Source: Flavobacteriales bacterium (GTDB lineage: Bacteria > Bacteroidota > Bacteroidia > Flavobacteriales_D > Sanyastnellaceae). From it: DNA of 64,000 nt. The notes under the pieces were generated by a model. It searched no databases and had not been told where the DNA came from. It saw only the letters and a program-made list of their open reading frames with translations. The position numbers were made by a program, and so were the translations under genes. The stretch spans positions 1 through 64,000 of the forward strand of contig PKEB01000005.1 of NCBI GenBank assembly GCA_002863125.1, given 5' to 3'. Positions 25,222 through 34,598 of the stretch are shown piece after piece; position 1 is the stretch's first letter, and every line of letters begins with the position of its first letter.

Positions 25222-26445
25222 TCACAGCAAGATGGAGGGTGAAAAATTCACAGCAATCCACCCCCACTGCTGCCATGCATTCGCCAAGGCCGCCCTGTTC
25301 TGCGATGCGTACATGGCTTCGGTTGCACGCATGACCGACCAGCCGAACGAGGCTTGGACAAAATCTGTCGGTTTGAATACCACCACGGCATCCACTTCAT
25401 TGGCGTACAAATTGTCAAACGAAGGGCTGTAGAACCGATGGTACCGCACATCCCAGTGTGCCTTCCAAGCTGCTTTACCAAATGGCTTCGTCCAGTGGAT
25501 GCGCGCATCGGCCATGCCGTTGGCGGGCAGTCCGACGTAAAAATGATCCATCCAACCGTAGTGGCGGTGGTTGGTACCGAGGAAGGGATGGAATGCTCGT
25601 CCCCGTGCGTCGCCTTCGAGCCAGTCCAGTGCGACAAGCGCCTTACCCAAGTTGCCGAAGGCGCCGTGCAGCTCGGCCACCCCCATGAACGATGTCGGTT
25701 GGCCGTTGCGTTGTTCTTGTGCATAGGCCTCCACCACCCATGACACCGCCTCGTTTTTCGTCTTCCCAGTCCATGTCGCTCCTGACGTCAACACCGAGGC
25801 GGTGGGGTCAAGCGAATTTTTCTGATCGAAGTAAAGGAAGGATAACCGATGCCGATCGGAAGTGTACACATGGTATCCCATGATGCGGGTCAATCCTGCG
25901 GGGGCATCCCACGTCAACGCCGCAGTCGTTGTGCCCAGCGCAGTGGTTTGATCCCACCGGAAACCGTCCAAGAATCGGCCGTATTGCGACCAATTCACCG
26001 CGCCTACGATGCGCTCATTGTCAAATGCAATGCGCTGACGACCAACCGTGATGCGGGTTTTGGCATTCGGTTTCCACGCCCCCCATGACTCGGTCGCCGC
26101 AAGGGCTCCGTACGTCGGGGTATTGCCAGCCATGTCGCCAAAGGTGCGGACGTCTTGGAATCCAAGGCGCACTTCCCACTTTTCCGTCCCGTGGTGCCAG
26201 GTCAAGCGCGTGCGCTGCATGGTCAACAATTCACCCGCCTCGCCCGGTTGGCGAAGGCGTTTGTATCCATCTCTCCATTCCGTTCGCGGCCTGACCTGAA
26301 GGGTGACCCGGTCCTCTGTGTCATCCGCATCCTGCGCTTGAACCTCCGGGCAGGCCAACAGGCTCAAAACGCCTGCCAAGATTGCTACATATTGCCGCAG
26401 GCCGAGGGATGGCTTGGCTCGTTCGTACTTTCTCTTGCTGCTCAT
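25222..26445 (-). CDS. Alginate-export-family outer-membrane barrel
   Basis: 407 residues from the ATG at 26445; the frame is open to 26568, but only this start gives a clean signal peptide ending near VQAQ. The mature protein is one beta barrel. It carries the motifs RTRLTWHHG, SWGAWKPNAKTRITVGRQRIAFDNERIVG and GFRWDQTTALG, which match the Alginate_exp/AlgE-like family. Such proteins are porin-like channels of the outer membrane, in Bacteroidota often of unknown substrate. No alginate biosynthesis genes are nearby, so export of alginate is not implied. The A-rich bases just before the ATG are typical of translation initiation in this phylum. Confidence 0.8.
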   Translation of the reverse strand: MSSKRKYERAKPSLGLRQYVAILAGVLSLLACPEVQAQDADDTEDRVTLQVRPRTEWRDGYKRLRQPGEAGELLTMQRTRLTWHHGTEKWEVRLGFQDVRTFGDMAGNTPTYGALAATESWGAWKPNAKTRITVGRQRIAFDNERIVGAVNWSQYGRFLDGFRWDQTTALGTTTAALTWDAPAGLTRIMGYHVYTSDRHRLSFLYFDQKNSLDPTASVLTSGATWTGKTKNEAVSWVVEAYAQEQRNGQPTSFMGVAELHGAFGNLGKALVALDWLEGDARGRAFHPFLGTNHRHYGWMDHFYVGLPANGMADARIHWTKPFGKAAWKAHWDVRYHRFYSPSFDNLYANEVDAVVVFKPTDFVQASFGWSVMRATEAMYASQNRAALANAWQQWGWIAVNFSPSILL

Positions 26446-26600
26446 TTTTTCTGAACGTTTGGGAACGCAAAGTAACCGCACACGGAAGACGCTGACAACC
26501 TGCATGGCGCGGCCGGGCGATCTTGGTTCCTGAGACGTGAAGGGGCGCATGAACATCGCCGCGAACAAGGTGTTACATTTTTGATTTGCAGCACATTACC

Positions 26601-27449
26601 ATGAAGTCTTTTTTGCTTGACAGCGCCAATGCTGTGCTTTCGGAATCCACCCGCTCCCGGGTGGAACGTGGATTGGTGGGCCTAGCGTTGGGCATGTTCA
26701 TGCTCCACCTGTTGCTGTACGGCATCAACCTCATCTTCGAATTCAATTGGCCGGCGGCGTACTTCAGTCACCCCTTGCAGACCCTGTACACGCCGTTCTC
26801 TGCCATTCTTGTCGCGGAGGTGTACCTGCTCATCCACTACCTGCCAACGTCGTTTGCACGGTCCATGGGCAAGCAGATGGAAATTGTCGCCCTGATTGAA
26901 ATCCGGTCCGTATTCAAGGACGTGGACTTCACGACCAAATGGCCGTGGGATGCCGATTTCTTCCCGCATTTGTTGGGAGCAATGGTCGTTGGCACCATCC
27001 TGGTGGCCTTCTACCGCGTGCTGCCGCGGCGAATTGCGCGCATCGAGGAAATGGAGTTGCAGCGTTTCATCGAATTCAAAAAAATCCTCGCGGGCTTCCT
27101 ATTCGCCTACCTCATCTTCCTGAGCGGGTGGTCATTCTTCACCTGGGCGTACGACCTCTACGCCGGTTCAGACTGGGCGTTGCACGATCCCAATGATTTC
27201 TTTTACAACGACTTTTTCACGGCGCTGATTTTGGTCGACGTCTTGCTCTTGGTGATTTCGTTTCGCTACCTGTCCGATTTCGGCCTCGTTTTCCGGAATT
27301 GCGGATTCATCATTGGAACCATCCTGCTCCGCCGTGCCCTTGTGATTGAGCCCTGGCACGCACTCGCCTATGAAACGACGAGTGCACTATTGGCATTGCT
27401 CGTGCTCCTTTTGCACCGCGGATTGACGAGCAAAGAGCCTGAAGACTAA
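26601..27449 (+). CDS. Integral membrane protein, unknown
   Basis: 282 residues from the ATG at 26601, with about six hydrophobic helices (about 24-50, 58-82, 120-142, 160-185, 205-225, 238-275). Charged loops include TTKWPWDADFFPHL and DWALHDPNDFFYNDFF. It has no Sec signal and no recognised domain. Helices spaced around aromatic and acidic residues suggest an inner-membrane sensor or channel-like protein, but nothing specific can be claimed. It ends 13 bp from the convergent peptidase gene. Confidence 0.7.
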   Translation: MKSFLLDSANAVLSESTRSRVERGLVGLALGMFMLHLLLYGINLIFEFNWPAAYFSHPLQTLYTPFSAILVAEVYLLIHYLPTSFARSMGKQMEIVALIEIRSVFKDVDFTTKWPWDADFFPHLLGAMVVGTILVAFYRVLPRRIARIEEMELQRFIEFKKILAGFLFAYLIFLSGWSFFTWAYDLYAGSDWALHDPNDFFYNDFFTALILVDVLLLVISFRYLSDFGLVFRNCGFIIGTILLRRALVIEPWHALAYETTSALLALLVLLLHRGLTSKEPED

Positions 27450-27462
27450 CGCCGCAAGTCCA

Positions 27463-28500
27463 TCACTGCACCTCCACGGTTCCTTCAAGCGTCGTCCCAA
27501 ACATGGAGACGCCACGGCCGTCCGGTGAAGACCACGCCCGGAACATGCCGGCACTGTTGCAGACCAATGCGATGGTTCCCGAGGCATCCAGCGCGACCAC
27601 ACCTCCATCGCCTCCCAGTTCACCCATTTCGTCAAAAATGGCATTGCGACACGCCTCGACCAGCGATTCGTCACCGTGCAGCATCCGACCGTGGATGTCT
27701 TGTGCAACACCGGTTCGAATGAAGTACTCCCCCCACCCGGTAGCGGAAACGGCACAGGTGCGGTTGTCCGCCCAAGTCCCTGCGCCAATGATGGGACTGT
27801 CGCCTATGCGGCCGTGCTTTTTGTAGGTCATCCCACCGGTCGAGGTCCCGGCTGCCAGGTTCCCTTGGCTGTCCAGCGCAACGCATCCAACGGTCCCTTT
27901 TTTGTCGGCGAGTGCATCTGATTTTGCAGCCCTCCGCTTGGCCCGTAGGTAGCGCTTGTGCGCCTTCTCTGTGAAAAACCACTCGTCCAAAGCCGGCTCG
28001 TGGCCCATAGCGGCAGCAAACGCTCCAGCTCCGTGCCCGCTGAAAAACACGTGTTCGCTCGAATCCATGACCGAACGGGCCACCGATATGGGGTGGCGGT
28101 ACCCGCGAATTCCGGTCACGGCGCCGCAATTGCGGGTGAAGCCATCGGCAATGGAAGCATCCAATTCCTGAATTCCCTCAGCGGTGAAAACCGCCCCGCG
28201 CCCTGCATTGAAGAGCGAATCGTCCTCCATGATCCGAATGACCGTCTCCACGGCCTCAACGCTGTTCCCCCCTTGCTGAAGCACCTCTTCTCCCGCGGCG
28301 AGCGCGGCAGACAAGGAAGCGGTATAAGCCGCCTGTTGCTCCGCCGTCAAGTCTTCTTCTCCAAAGTGCCCCGCCCCGCCGTGAATCGCGATGGCCCAAT
28401 TGCGCCGCACCTCCATCTCTTGCTCAGGCCCCGGCGACCCGCAGCCGATGGCAGCAGCGATGAACACCGCAGCCCATGTTGCTCTGTGTTTGTGTGTCAT
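27463..28500 (-). CDS. Isoaspartyl peptidase/L-asparaginase (Ntn hydrolase), lipoprotein
   Basis: 345 residues. The lipoprotein signal has Cys at about 20 (AAIGCGSP). The Ntn-hydrolase family signatures are an alpha subunit starting WAIAIHGGAGHF and the autocleavage site KKGTVGCVALD, where Thr203 becomes the N-terminal nucleophile of the beta subunit. The substrate-binding segment GRIGDSPIIGAGTWAD also matches. It cleaves isoaspartyl dipeptides or asparagine, here in the periplasm. Its start overlaps the stop of the upstream dioxygenase-methyltransferase gene by 4 bp (ATGA). Confidence 0.92.
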   Translation of the reverse strand: MTHKHRATWAAVFIAAAIGCGSPGPEQEMEVRRNWAIAIHGGAGHFGEEDLTAEQQAAYTASLSAALAAGEEVLQQGGNSVEAVETVIRIMEDDSLFNAGRGAVFTAEGIQELDASIADGFTRNCGAVTGIRGYRHPISVARSVMDSSEHVFFSGHGAGAFAAAMGHEPALDEWFFTEKAHKRYLRAKRRAAKSDALADKKGTVGCVALDSQGNLAAGTSTGGMTYKKHGRIGDSPIIGAGTWADNRTCAVSATGWGEYFIRTGVAQDIHGRMLHGDESLVEACRNAIFDEMGELGGDGGVVALDASGTIALVCNSAGMFRAWSSPDGRGVSMFGTTLEGTVEVQ

Positions 28501-29912
28501 GGTTTCGCCTGATTAAAGGGTTTTCTGCCGGACACGAACAATTTACCGTTGTGGGATTCTACCCCCACGGACTGATCGTATCCAATGGTCGTCATTTCAA
28601 TGTCCACAAACCCAGCAGTTTGCATCAGTTCTCTAAGGCGGGCGGAAGAGCAGTAATGCAAGAAGGCCAAGTGTTCACCCCGCGCCCTCCGGTAAAAAAC
28701 ATCCCCTTCCTCGTACCCTTGAGGACCTAGCCGTTGTTCTTGAAATTGCTTAAGGGCCTCAGGTCCCCACTCGTGCTCATCTTCCGCATCAAACGCATCG
28801 AAGTAAAACGCCCCACCGGATTTGAGCATATCGAAGGAAGCTTGGATGATGTTTTGGCGGGTCGTTCGGTTCGGCAGATGACCATAAGCGTACAGCAAGG
28901 TGACCGCATCGAAGGCAGTTTCCGTCATGAATTCCGCTGGATGACGCAAGGATGCTACATGCACATCGAGGCCACGAGCAGTGGCTTGCGTCGCCATCTC
29001 TTTGCACATGTCCACACCTTCCATGGCGTAACCGAGCCCTGATTCCGTCCGGATTTCCACAGCGCGCCTCCCCGTACCACACGCGAGGTGCATGACCCGT
29101 TCCACCGGTTGTGCATGCGCGAGGGTGCGAAGGCCCTCTGCCACCAAGCGGTCAATAGCCGACGTGTATTGACGGCGCTTCAGAATTTGGGCATCGAGGG
29201 CATCGTATTGGTTCGCGTGTTCAGCGAAATACCCTTCAATCATACGTTCAATGGCATCGGCATCGGGTTTGGGAACAACATTGCATTGCACATGGGAAGC
29301 TTCTGGAGGCGGCGCATAGCGGAATGCCTCCCGCTCGATGCGCCGGTAATTCGAGGCCGGAAGGTGGATGGAGGCCGTGGGGGCAGTTTCGTTGCAGGTC
29401 ATGGCAGAGCCCGTTGCCAGATTGTACAAAACCAGGCCGTTCAAGTCCTTCAACGCCGGGTGATAAAAATGCAAGGTCACCAATGCTTCGCTCGCACTCC
29501 CGTTGCGGATTTTGTGGATCGTACCGTCGGGCTCGGGCACCATTCCTTTCGGAAGCGCCCGCAATACGTCCTTTTTGCGAAGAACCCCATCGTCAAGTGA
29601 ATAGGTCACATTCTCAAGGACGCCTTGGAGGCAAACCACGGTACCCCAAAACCCCTCGTGGTGATGCACAGCACTCTCCACCCCTGTGGGCCAATGCAAC
29701 AACACCACCTCAAACGGCTCGAGGCAGAGGATGTTCCGGGCATAGTCATTGGCTGATTCCACTTCAGGGACGTGGGCCGCCCAATCACAGCCGGTCCAAT
29801 CGATGCCCTCGACCCAATTGCACAACCCTTCGTAGGTCAGGGGTTGCGGTGCGTGTTGGGCTAAGTTGGCGCAAACGTCCGCGAGTTTGAATGAATGAGA
29901 AGGTGCAGGCAT
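28497..29912 (-). CDS. Fusion: cysteine-dioxygenase-type cupin plus SAM-dependent methyltransferase
   Basis: 471 residues, no signal peptide. Residues about 50-165 are a thiol-dioxygenase cupin: VESAVHHHEGFWGTVVCLQG gives the metal ligands His83 and His85 in the bacterial CDO context, and GTIHKIRN gives His133. Residues about 225-465 are a class I methyltransferase with motif I VMHLACGTGRRAVEI (about 273-287), then GVDMCKEMA and a TLLYAYGHL motif IV region. In bacteria CDO oxidises cysteine (or 3-mercaptopropionate) to the sulfinate; what the methyltransferase adds to this is unknown. It is translationally coupled to the isoaspartyl peptidase downstream. Confidence 0.85.
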   Translation of the reverse strand: MPAPSHSFKLADVCANLAQHAPQPLTYEGLCNWVEGIDWTGCDWAAHVPEVESANDYARNILCLEPFEVVLLHWPTGVESAVHHHEGFWGTVVCLQGVLENVTYSLDDGVLRKKDVLRALPKGMVPEPDGTIHKIRNGSASEALVTLHFYHPALKDLNGLVLYNLATGSAMTCNETAPTASIHLPASNYRRIEREAFRYAPPPEASHVQCNVVPKPDADAIERMIEGYFAEHANQYDALDAQILKRRQYTSAIDRLVAEGLRTLAHAQPVERVMHLACGTGRRAVEIRTESGLGYAMEGVDMCKEMATQATARGLDVHVASLRHPAEFMTETAFDAVTLLYAYGHLPNRTTRQNIIQASFDMLKSGGAFYFDAFDAEDEHEWGPEALKQFQEQRLGPQGYEEGDVFYRRARGEHLAFLHYCSSARLRELMQTAGFVDIEMTTIGYDQSVGVESHNGKLFVSGRKPFNQAKP

Positions 29913-29970
29913 GGGTTAGCTGGCTACTCCGACAAGATAGGCAGCGTGCCTTCCTCCTTCCAAATTGGCG

Positions 29971-29978
29971 TACCTTTC
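29971..29978 (+). promoter_or_regulatory. -7 element TACCTTTC four bases before GH16 start
   Basis: TACCTTTC, then CAGT, then ATG at 29983. One mismatch to TAnnTTTG; predicts a leaderless mRNA and supports the start that gives the signal peptide. Confidence 0.5.
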
Positions 29979-29982
29979 CAGT

Positions 29983-31512
29983 ATGCGCAAACTCCACCTC
30001 TCCTGTCGCTGCTTGGCCTTCGCCGTGGGGGCTTTGGTACTCGTTCCGAACCTCGCTGCCGCGCAAACCGACTGCGAATGGAATCCCGATTTCGAGCAGG
30101 ATTATGCCATCGGCATCACCGATATTTTGGCCATTCTCGGCATCTTCGGCGCCGTTGACAACGACCAGGACGGACTGTGGGATGTGAACGATCTGTGCGA
30201 GGACACAACGGCGTGCAATTACGATGCAAACCCGACGGAAGCGTGCCTGTATGAAGATGCGTTCGGTGTGTGTGGCGGAGACGGATTCTTTCCTGAATTG
30301 CTCATAGGCTCTTGGCAATTCACCACCGCTGCCGGTGCGATTGTGGTTGGTCCCGACCCATACAGCGATGCTTGGTACAGCAGTGAGGCCAATGGCTTGC
30401 AAAGTGCGCAGTACGACGACATCTATACCTTTCACCTAGATGGATCCTTAACCACCAATTACAACGGATCCATTATCGATGCCTTTACAAACTACGCGGA
30501 GGTTGCATACAACTGCTCCTCGCCTGTCACCCAATTCCTCCCCGGCGGAGGCACCTCGGGAGAAGATGCCTTTGCATTGCTTGCGGGAAATGGAACGTGC
30601 GCGTGCCCTTTCATCGGAACCAACGATGCCGGTTTGGTGTATGACATTGTCTCCGTAGATGAGTCCACATTGGTCTTGCACGCCCAAGGGGACAATGCGG
30701 ATTGCAACGCAGCCGGGCTGTTCTTCACGTTCACCTTCACGCGTATCGCAGATGACACGGGAGATGCAGAGGACGGGGAAGGATACCCTGCTGCCGATTC
30801 GTACGAGGGCATGACCTTGGTGTGGTCGGATGAATTTGACGGCAACAGTGTGAACCTCAACAACTGGACGTATGACCTCGGCGCATCCGGATGGGGCAAC
30901 AACGAGTGGCAAAATTACACCAACAGTTCGGAAAACAGCTCGGTAACTGATGGCTATTTGACCATCACCGCGCGGCAAGAAGGCTCGGGGTACACTTCGG
31001 CTCGCTTGAAGTCACAGGGGCTTCAGTCCTTTCAATACGGGCGCATGGACATCCGGGCCAAGTTGCCTCAAGGCCAAGGCATCTGGCCTGCGCTTTGGAT
31101 GCTCGGTGAAAATTTCAGCAGCACGGGGTGGCCGGCCTGTGGCGAGATTGACATCATGGAGTTGGTGGGGCATCAGCCATCCACTGTACACGGGACAGCC
31201 CATTGGGGGAGCAGCTGGGATGTCCATCAATACACAGGGTCGAGCACCACGTTGCCTAATGGTGAAACGTTCAGTGACGCCTTCCACCTCTTCTCGGTCA
31301 TCTGGGAAGAGAACCACATCACCTGGCTGATGGACGACCAAGTGTTTTTCTCCATTGACAACAACCAGATGAACGGCCAGCCCTACCCCTTCAATGCGCC
31401 ATTCTTCTTCATCATGAACATTGCCGTAGGCGGAAATTGGCCAGGTTATCCCGACGCGTCAACTGAATTCCCGCAGCAAATGGTTGTGGACTGCGTTCGT
31501 GTTTTTCAATAA
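29983..31512 (+). CDS. GH16 family laminarinase-like endo-beta-glucanase
   Basis: 509 residues with a Sec signal (cleaved near LAAAQ, about 28). The N-terminal region (about 36-75) carries a dockerin/EF-hand-like motif (IGITDILAILGIFG and DNDQDGLWDVNDLC) and a Cys-rich linker. A second module (about 108-255) of unknown type follows. The C-terminal GH16 domain (about 270-509) has the catalytic motif GEIDIMELVG with Glu388, Asp390 and Glu393. This form matches bacterial laminarinases (endo-1,3-beta-glucanases). There is no T9SS tail: the protein ends with the catalytic domain. It would feed the GH3/susCD system at the left edge if that system handles laminarin. Confidence 0.92.
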   Translation: MRKLHLSCRCLAFAVGALVLVPNLAAAQTDCEWNPDFEQDYAIGITDILAILGIFGAVDNDQDGLWDVNDLCEDTTACNYDANPTEACLYEDAFGVCGGDGFFPELLIGSWQFTTAAGAIVVGPDPYSDAWYSSEANGLQSAQYDDIYTFHLDGSLTTNYNGSIIDAFTNYAEVAYNCSSPVTQFLPGGGTSGEDAFALLAGNGTCACPFIGTNDAGLVYDIVSVDESTLVLHAQGDNADCNAAGLFFTFTFTRIADDTGDAEDGEGYPAADSYEGMTLVWSDEFDGNSVNLNNWTYDLGASGWGNNEWQNYTNSSENSSVTDGYLTITARQEGSGYTSARLKSQGLQSFQYGRMDIRAKLPQGQGIWPALWMLGENFSSTGWPACGEIDIMELVGHQPSTVHGTAHWGSSWDVHQYTGSSTTLPNGETFSDAFHLFSVIWEENHITWLMDDQVFFSIDNNQMNGQPYPFNAPFFFIMNIAVGGNWPGYPDASTEFPQQMVVDCVRVFQ

Positions 31513-31566
31513 CCGGATGCGCATGGCGTTGTCAATGAGCGCCAACGCCGATACCCAACGATTCGG

Positions 31567-33123
31567 TTAGAGGAGGTAGTTCATCGAAGAGAACGAGCTG
31601 TGCCCCCCTGCAATCACCTCCTCGACCAATCCCTGTTGATCGGCAGAGCAGGCCACAAGCGTGCGAATCGAGAACGAACGCAGCGCGGCTTTCACGCTCA
31701 AGGTGGCCACGGCGCTGTCTTTTCGGCCCGTGAACGGCAGGGTATCTGGTCCGCGTTGGCAGGAGGCGTTGATGTTGACCCGGCACACCTGGTTCACCAT
31801 GTGGTCGATGCATTGGCCCGCGATCTGGGCGTCGCGGGTAAAGATGCTCACCTGCTGGCCGTAATCGCTCTCGGCGATATCTGTCAACACTTCTTCAAAA
31901 TCCTCGAAGTCCAATACCGGACAGACTGGGCCGAACTGTTCCTCCTTGAAAATCGTCGTATCACGGCTCACCGGGTGCAGGATGGCTGGGAAGAAACAAT
32001 TCCCGTCCACTTGTCCACCGCGTTCGTTGACCACCCGTGCACCCGCTTCGACCGCCTCGTTCACGTAATCTTGCATGTAGCCCACCTTCCCCACTTCAGG
32101 CAGCGGCGTGATGTCTGAATTTTCGAAAGGACTTCCCCACTTCAGTGCATCCGTTGCAGCCGCAAAAGCGCTAAGAAATTCATCCCGCACATCCTTGTGA
32201 ACGTAGATGACCTTCAACGCTGTACAGCGCTGGCCGTTGAAACTCCAAGCGCCCTTGACGCATTCCTTGACGGCCAGGTCGATGTCAGCATCCGGGAAAA
32301 TTACTGCTGGGTTTTTCGCTTCCAGCCCCAGCACCTGACGCACGCGGTTGGGCTTAGGGTGTTGGCTGATGAGCGCATTGCTTGACTTGCTGTTGCCAAT
32401 CAAAGCGAGCACGTCGATGTGGCCGGTCTGCATAATGGGTGAAGCCAAGGTGCGGCCTCGGCCAAAAATGATGTTGACCACTCCAGGAGGAAAACTCTCA
32501 GCGAATGCTTCCAACAACGGCGTAATCAGCAAAACCCCATATTTGGCAGGTTTGAAGACAACCGTGTTGCCCATCAACAGTGCGGGCAAGAGCACACAAA
32601 AGGTTTCATTCAACGGGTAATTGAACGGACCCAAACACAGCACCACCCCGATGGGTCCGCGACGAATTTGGGCGAGTGTCCCGTCAACCGACATGATGTG
32701 GCTGCCCTCGCGGTGCAGATTCTTGTATTCATCGATGGTCTCCTGTAGGTAGGTTACCGTGCGGTCAAATTCCTTCTCTGCATCCGAACGCTTTTTACAG
32801 ATCTCCCACATCAACAAGTTCACCACCTCATCGCGCTTCGGCACCATTAACTCGATGAATTTCTCCATGGCCGCGATGCGGTCTGCTGCCGGAGCCGTTG
32901 GCCAAGCGCCTCGGCCGTGGTCGTAAGCGGACTTGGCGGCCTCCAAAGCCTTCATTCCCTCTTCACTCGGCAAGTCTGGTGTTGAACCCAACAAAACACG
33001 TTCGCCCTCGTCGTCCGTTATGGGACTCCACACTTGCGCCTTGGCTCCTTTCCACGCCTCGAGCTTGCCGTCAATCAGAAAATGGGTGTGGTCGATGACC
33101 TTAGTTTGCTGTTGAATTGTCAT
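31567..33123 (-). CDS. gapN: NADP-dependent glyceraldehyde-3-phosphate dehydrogenase (non-phosphorylating)
   Basis: 518 residues, aldehyde dehydrogenase superfamily. Visible catalytic features are GPFNYPLNETF (oxyanion Asn about 168), GLEAKNP (general base Glu about 268) and FNGQRCTALK (nucleophile Cys300). The N-terminal CKKRSDAEKEFDRTV segment and overall pattern match GapN rather than general ALDHs. It oxidises glyceraldehyde 3-phosphate directly to 3-phosphoglycerate and makes NADPH. Start at 33123 gives MTIQQQTKV; 33138 is a possible alternative. Confidence 0.9.
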   Translation of the reverse strand: MTIQQQTKVIDHTHFLIDGKLEAWKGAKAQVWSPITDDEGERVLLGSTPDLPSEEGMKALEAAKSAYDHGRGAWPTAPAADRIAAMEKFIELMVPKRDEVVNLLMWEICKKRSDAEKEFDRTVTYLQETIDEYKNLHREGSHIMSVDGTLAQIRRGPIGVVLCLGPFNYPLNETFCVLLPALLMGNTVVFKPAKYGVLLITPLLEAFAESFPPGVVNIIFGRGRTLASPIMQTGHIDVLALIGNSKSSNALISQHPKPNRVRQVLGLEAKNPAVIFPDADIDLAVKECVKGAWSFNGQRCTALKVIYVHKDVRDEFLSAFAAATDALKWGSPFENSDITPLPEVGKVGYMQDYVNEAVEAGARVVNERGGQVDGNCFFPAILHPVSRDTTIFKEEQFGPVCPVLDFEDFEEVLTDIAESDYGQQVSIFTRDAQIAGQCIDHMVNQVCRVNINASCQRGPDTLPFTGRKDSAVATLSVKAALRSFSIRTLVACSADQQGLVEEVIAGGHSSFSSMNYLL

Positions 33124-33366
33124 GGAATAGATAACCAAATAATTCGCACATTGTTTATGAGCGACCCCAGCGCGGGCACAGACGGCGCGAAATCAAGCAC
33201 AAAACTCAACGTGAGAAAGACTGAAAACGTATGCGAAGCGTGTGAGCTGAATCACATGAGAATCGACGTACGGCGTGTATTTTCGTCCAATGTCAAATTT
33301 CATCGATTGGATCAGTCAACCGTGGCCATGGTACGCGGCCGGACAGGTCAAAACTGCCTCACTGAC

Positions 33367-34569
33367 ATGATGAAAGCAGCGGTTATTGGAGGGGGTGCTG
33401 CTGGGTTCTTTGCTGCCCTGTCCATTCGACAGCATCATCCGCAGGCGACCATCGCGCTATTCGAGAAATCGAACAAGGTGTTGGCCAAGGTAAAGGTCAG
33501 TGGAGGCGGTCGGTGCAACGTCACAAACGCCACCTTTTCCGCAAGCGGCTTGTCCAAATGCTACCCGCGGGGTGGCAAATCACTCAAAAAAGTGTTCGAT
33601 CAATTCCAGGCCGAGGACTCCATAAAGTGGTTCGAAGCTCGCGGCGTCCGCCTTCACACCGAAGCAGACGGCCGCATGTTCCCGACGACCAACGACTCGC
33701 AAACCATTGTGGATTGCCTGACGCGAGCAGCTGCAGATGCCGGCATCGCGGTGCGCATGCAGACGCCGGTAAGACAATTGTCTCCTTCAGCAAGCGGTTG
33801 GACGGTGAACGGCGAGGCTTTCCATTGTGTCGTGGTCGCTACCGGTGGGAGTCCCACGGCCAAGGGGTTTGATTGGCTCCGTGCTCTCGGACATCGCATT
33901 GCTGAACCTGTTCCTTCGCTCTTCACATTCAACATGCCCGGCAATTCCATCACCGAGTTGATGGGAGTCGTTGTGCCCCGCGCCATTGCCCGGGTGCAAG
34001 GGACCAAATTATCCGAGGAAGGACCCATCCTAATTACCCATTGGGGAATGAGCGGCCCTGGCATTTTGAAGCTGTCCGCTTGGGGGGCACGAGAATTGGC
34101 AACCCGCAATTACCACTTCACTGCCCAAATCAATTGGATTGGCGAACCCAATGAGGACAAGGCTCGGCATGCATTGGATCTTGCAATGCCCGATATCCGC
34201 AGGAAAAAACTGGGAAACGCATGTCCCTGGGACCTTCCGAGAAAATTCTGGGCCTACCTCCTCGATCGAGCAGGTTGTGACGCCAACCAACCGTGGATGG
34301 ATTTGGGCAAAAAAGACTGCAACCGCCTGCTCAACACGCTCCTCAATGACGCCCACGTAGTCCGCGGGAAAACGACGTTCAAGGAAGAGTTTGTGACGTG
34401 CGGAGGCGTGGAGCTCAGCGAAGTCAATTTCAACACCATGGAAAGCCGCATTGCGCCCGGTTTGTACTTCGCCGGGGAAGTCCTTGATGTGGATGGCATT
34501 ACCGGCGGATTCAACTTCCAAGCCGCTTGGTCAACGGGATTTGTCGCCGGACAGCTGAAGGGCCACTGA
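33367..34569 (+). CDS. BaiN/HI0933-like FAD/NAD(P)-dependent oxidoreductase
   Basis: 400 residues starting MMKAAVIGGGAAGFF; a longer open frame begins at 33034, but its extra 111 codons run antisense through the gapN start and carry no conserved sequence. The Rossmann motif GGGAAGFFAAL is at the start, the family signature VSGGGRCNVTN is at about 48-58, and the C-terminal FAD motif is GLYFAGEVLDVDG plus GGFNFQAAWSTG. Length and motifs fit the HI0933 family of flavoproteins. The physiological substrate of most members is unknown; BaiN acts on bile acids in gut bacteria. Confidence 0.9.
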   Translation: MMKAAVIGGGAAGFFAALSIRQHHPQATIALFEKSNKVLAKVKVSGGGRCNVTNATFSASGLSKCYPRGGKSLKKVFDQFQAEDSIKWFEARGVRLHTEADGRMFPTTNDSQTIVDCLTRAAADAGIAVRMQTPVRQLSPSASGWTVNGEAFHCVVVATGGSPTAKGFDWLRALGHRIAEPVPSLFTFNMPGNSITELMGVVVPRAIARVQGTKLSEEGPILITHWGMSGPGILKLSAWGARELATRNYHFTAQINWIGEPNEDKARHALDLAMPDIRRKKLGNACPWDLPRKFWAYLLDRAGCDANQPWMDLGKKDCNRLLNTLLNDAHVVRGKTTFKEEFVTCGGVELSEVNFNTMESRIAPGLYFAGEVLDVDGITGGFNFQAAWSTGFVAGQLKGH

Positions 34570-34586
34570 AGGGCTTTGTTTTCCCA

Positions 34587-34594
34587 TAGATTCG
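34587..34594 (+). promoter_or_regulatory. -7-like element TAGATTCG four bases before the pterin dehydratase start
   Basis: TAGATTCG, then CAAC, then ATG at 34599. One mismatch to TAnnTTTG at the leaderless spacing, within the 29-bp gap after the flavoprotein gene. Confidence 0.45.
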
Positions 34595-34598
34595 CAAC

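Noticed and set aside
24758-25432. 224-codon plus-strand frame
   Set aside because: Antisense to the small secreted protein and to the alginate-export-family gene, with composition of a shadow frame.
33034-33366. Upstream extension of the BaiN-like frame
   Set aside because: It runs antisense through the gapN start and lacks conserved sequence; the Rossmann motif begins right after the ATG at 33367.
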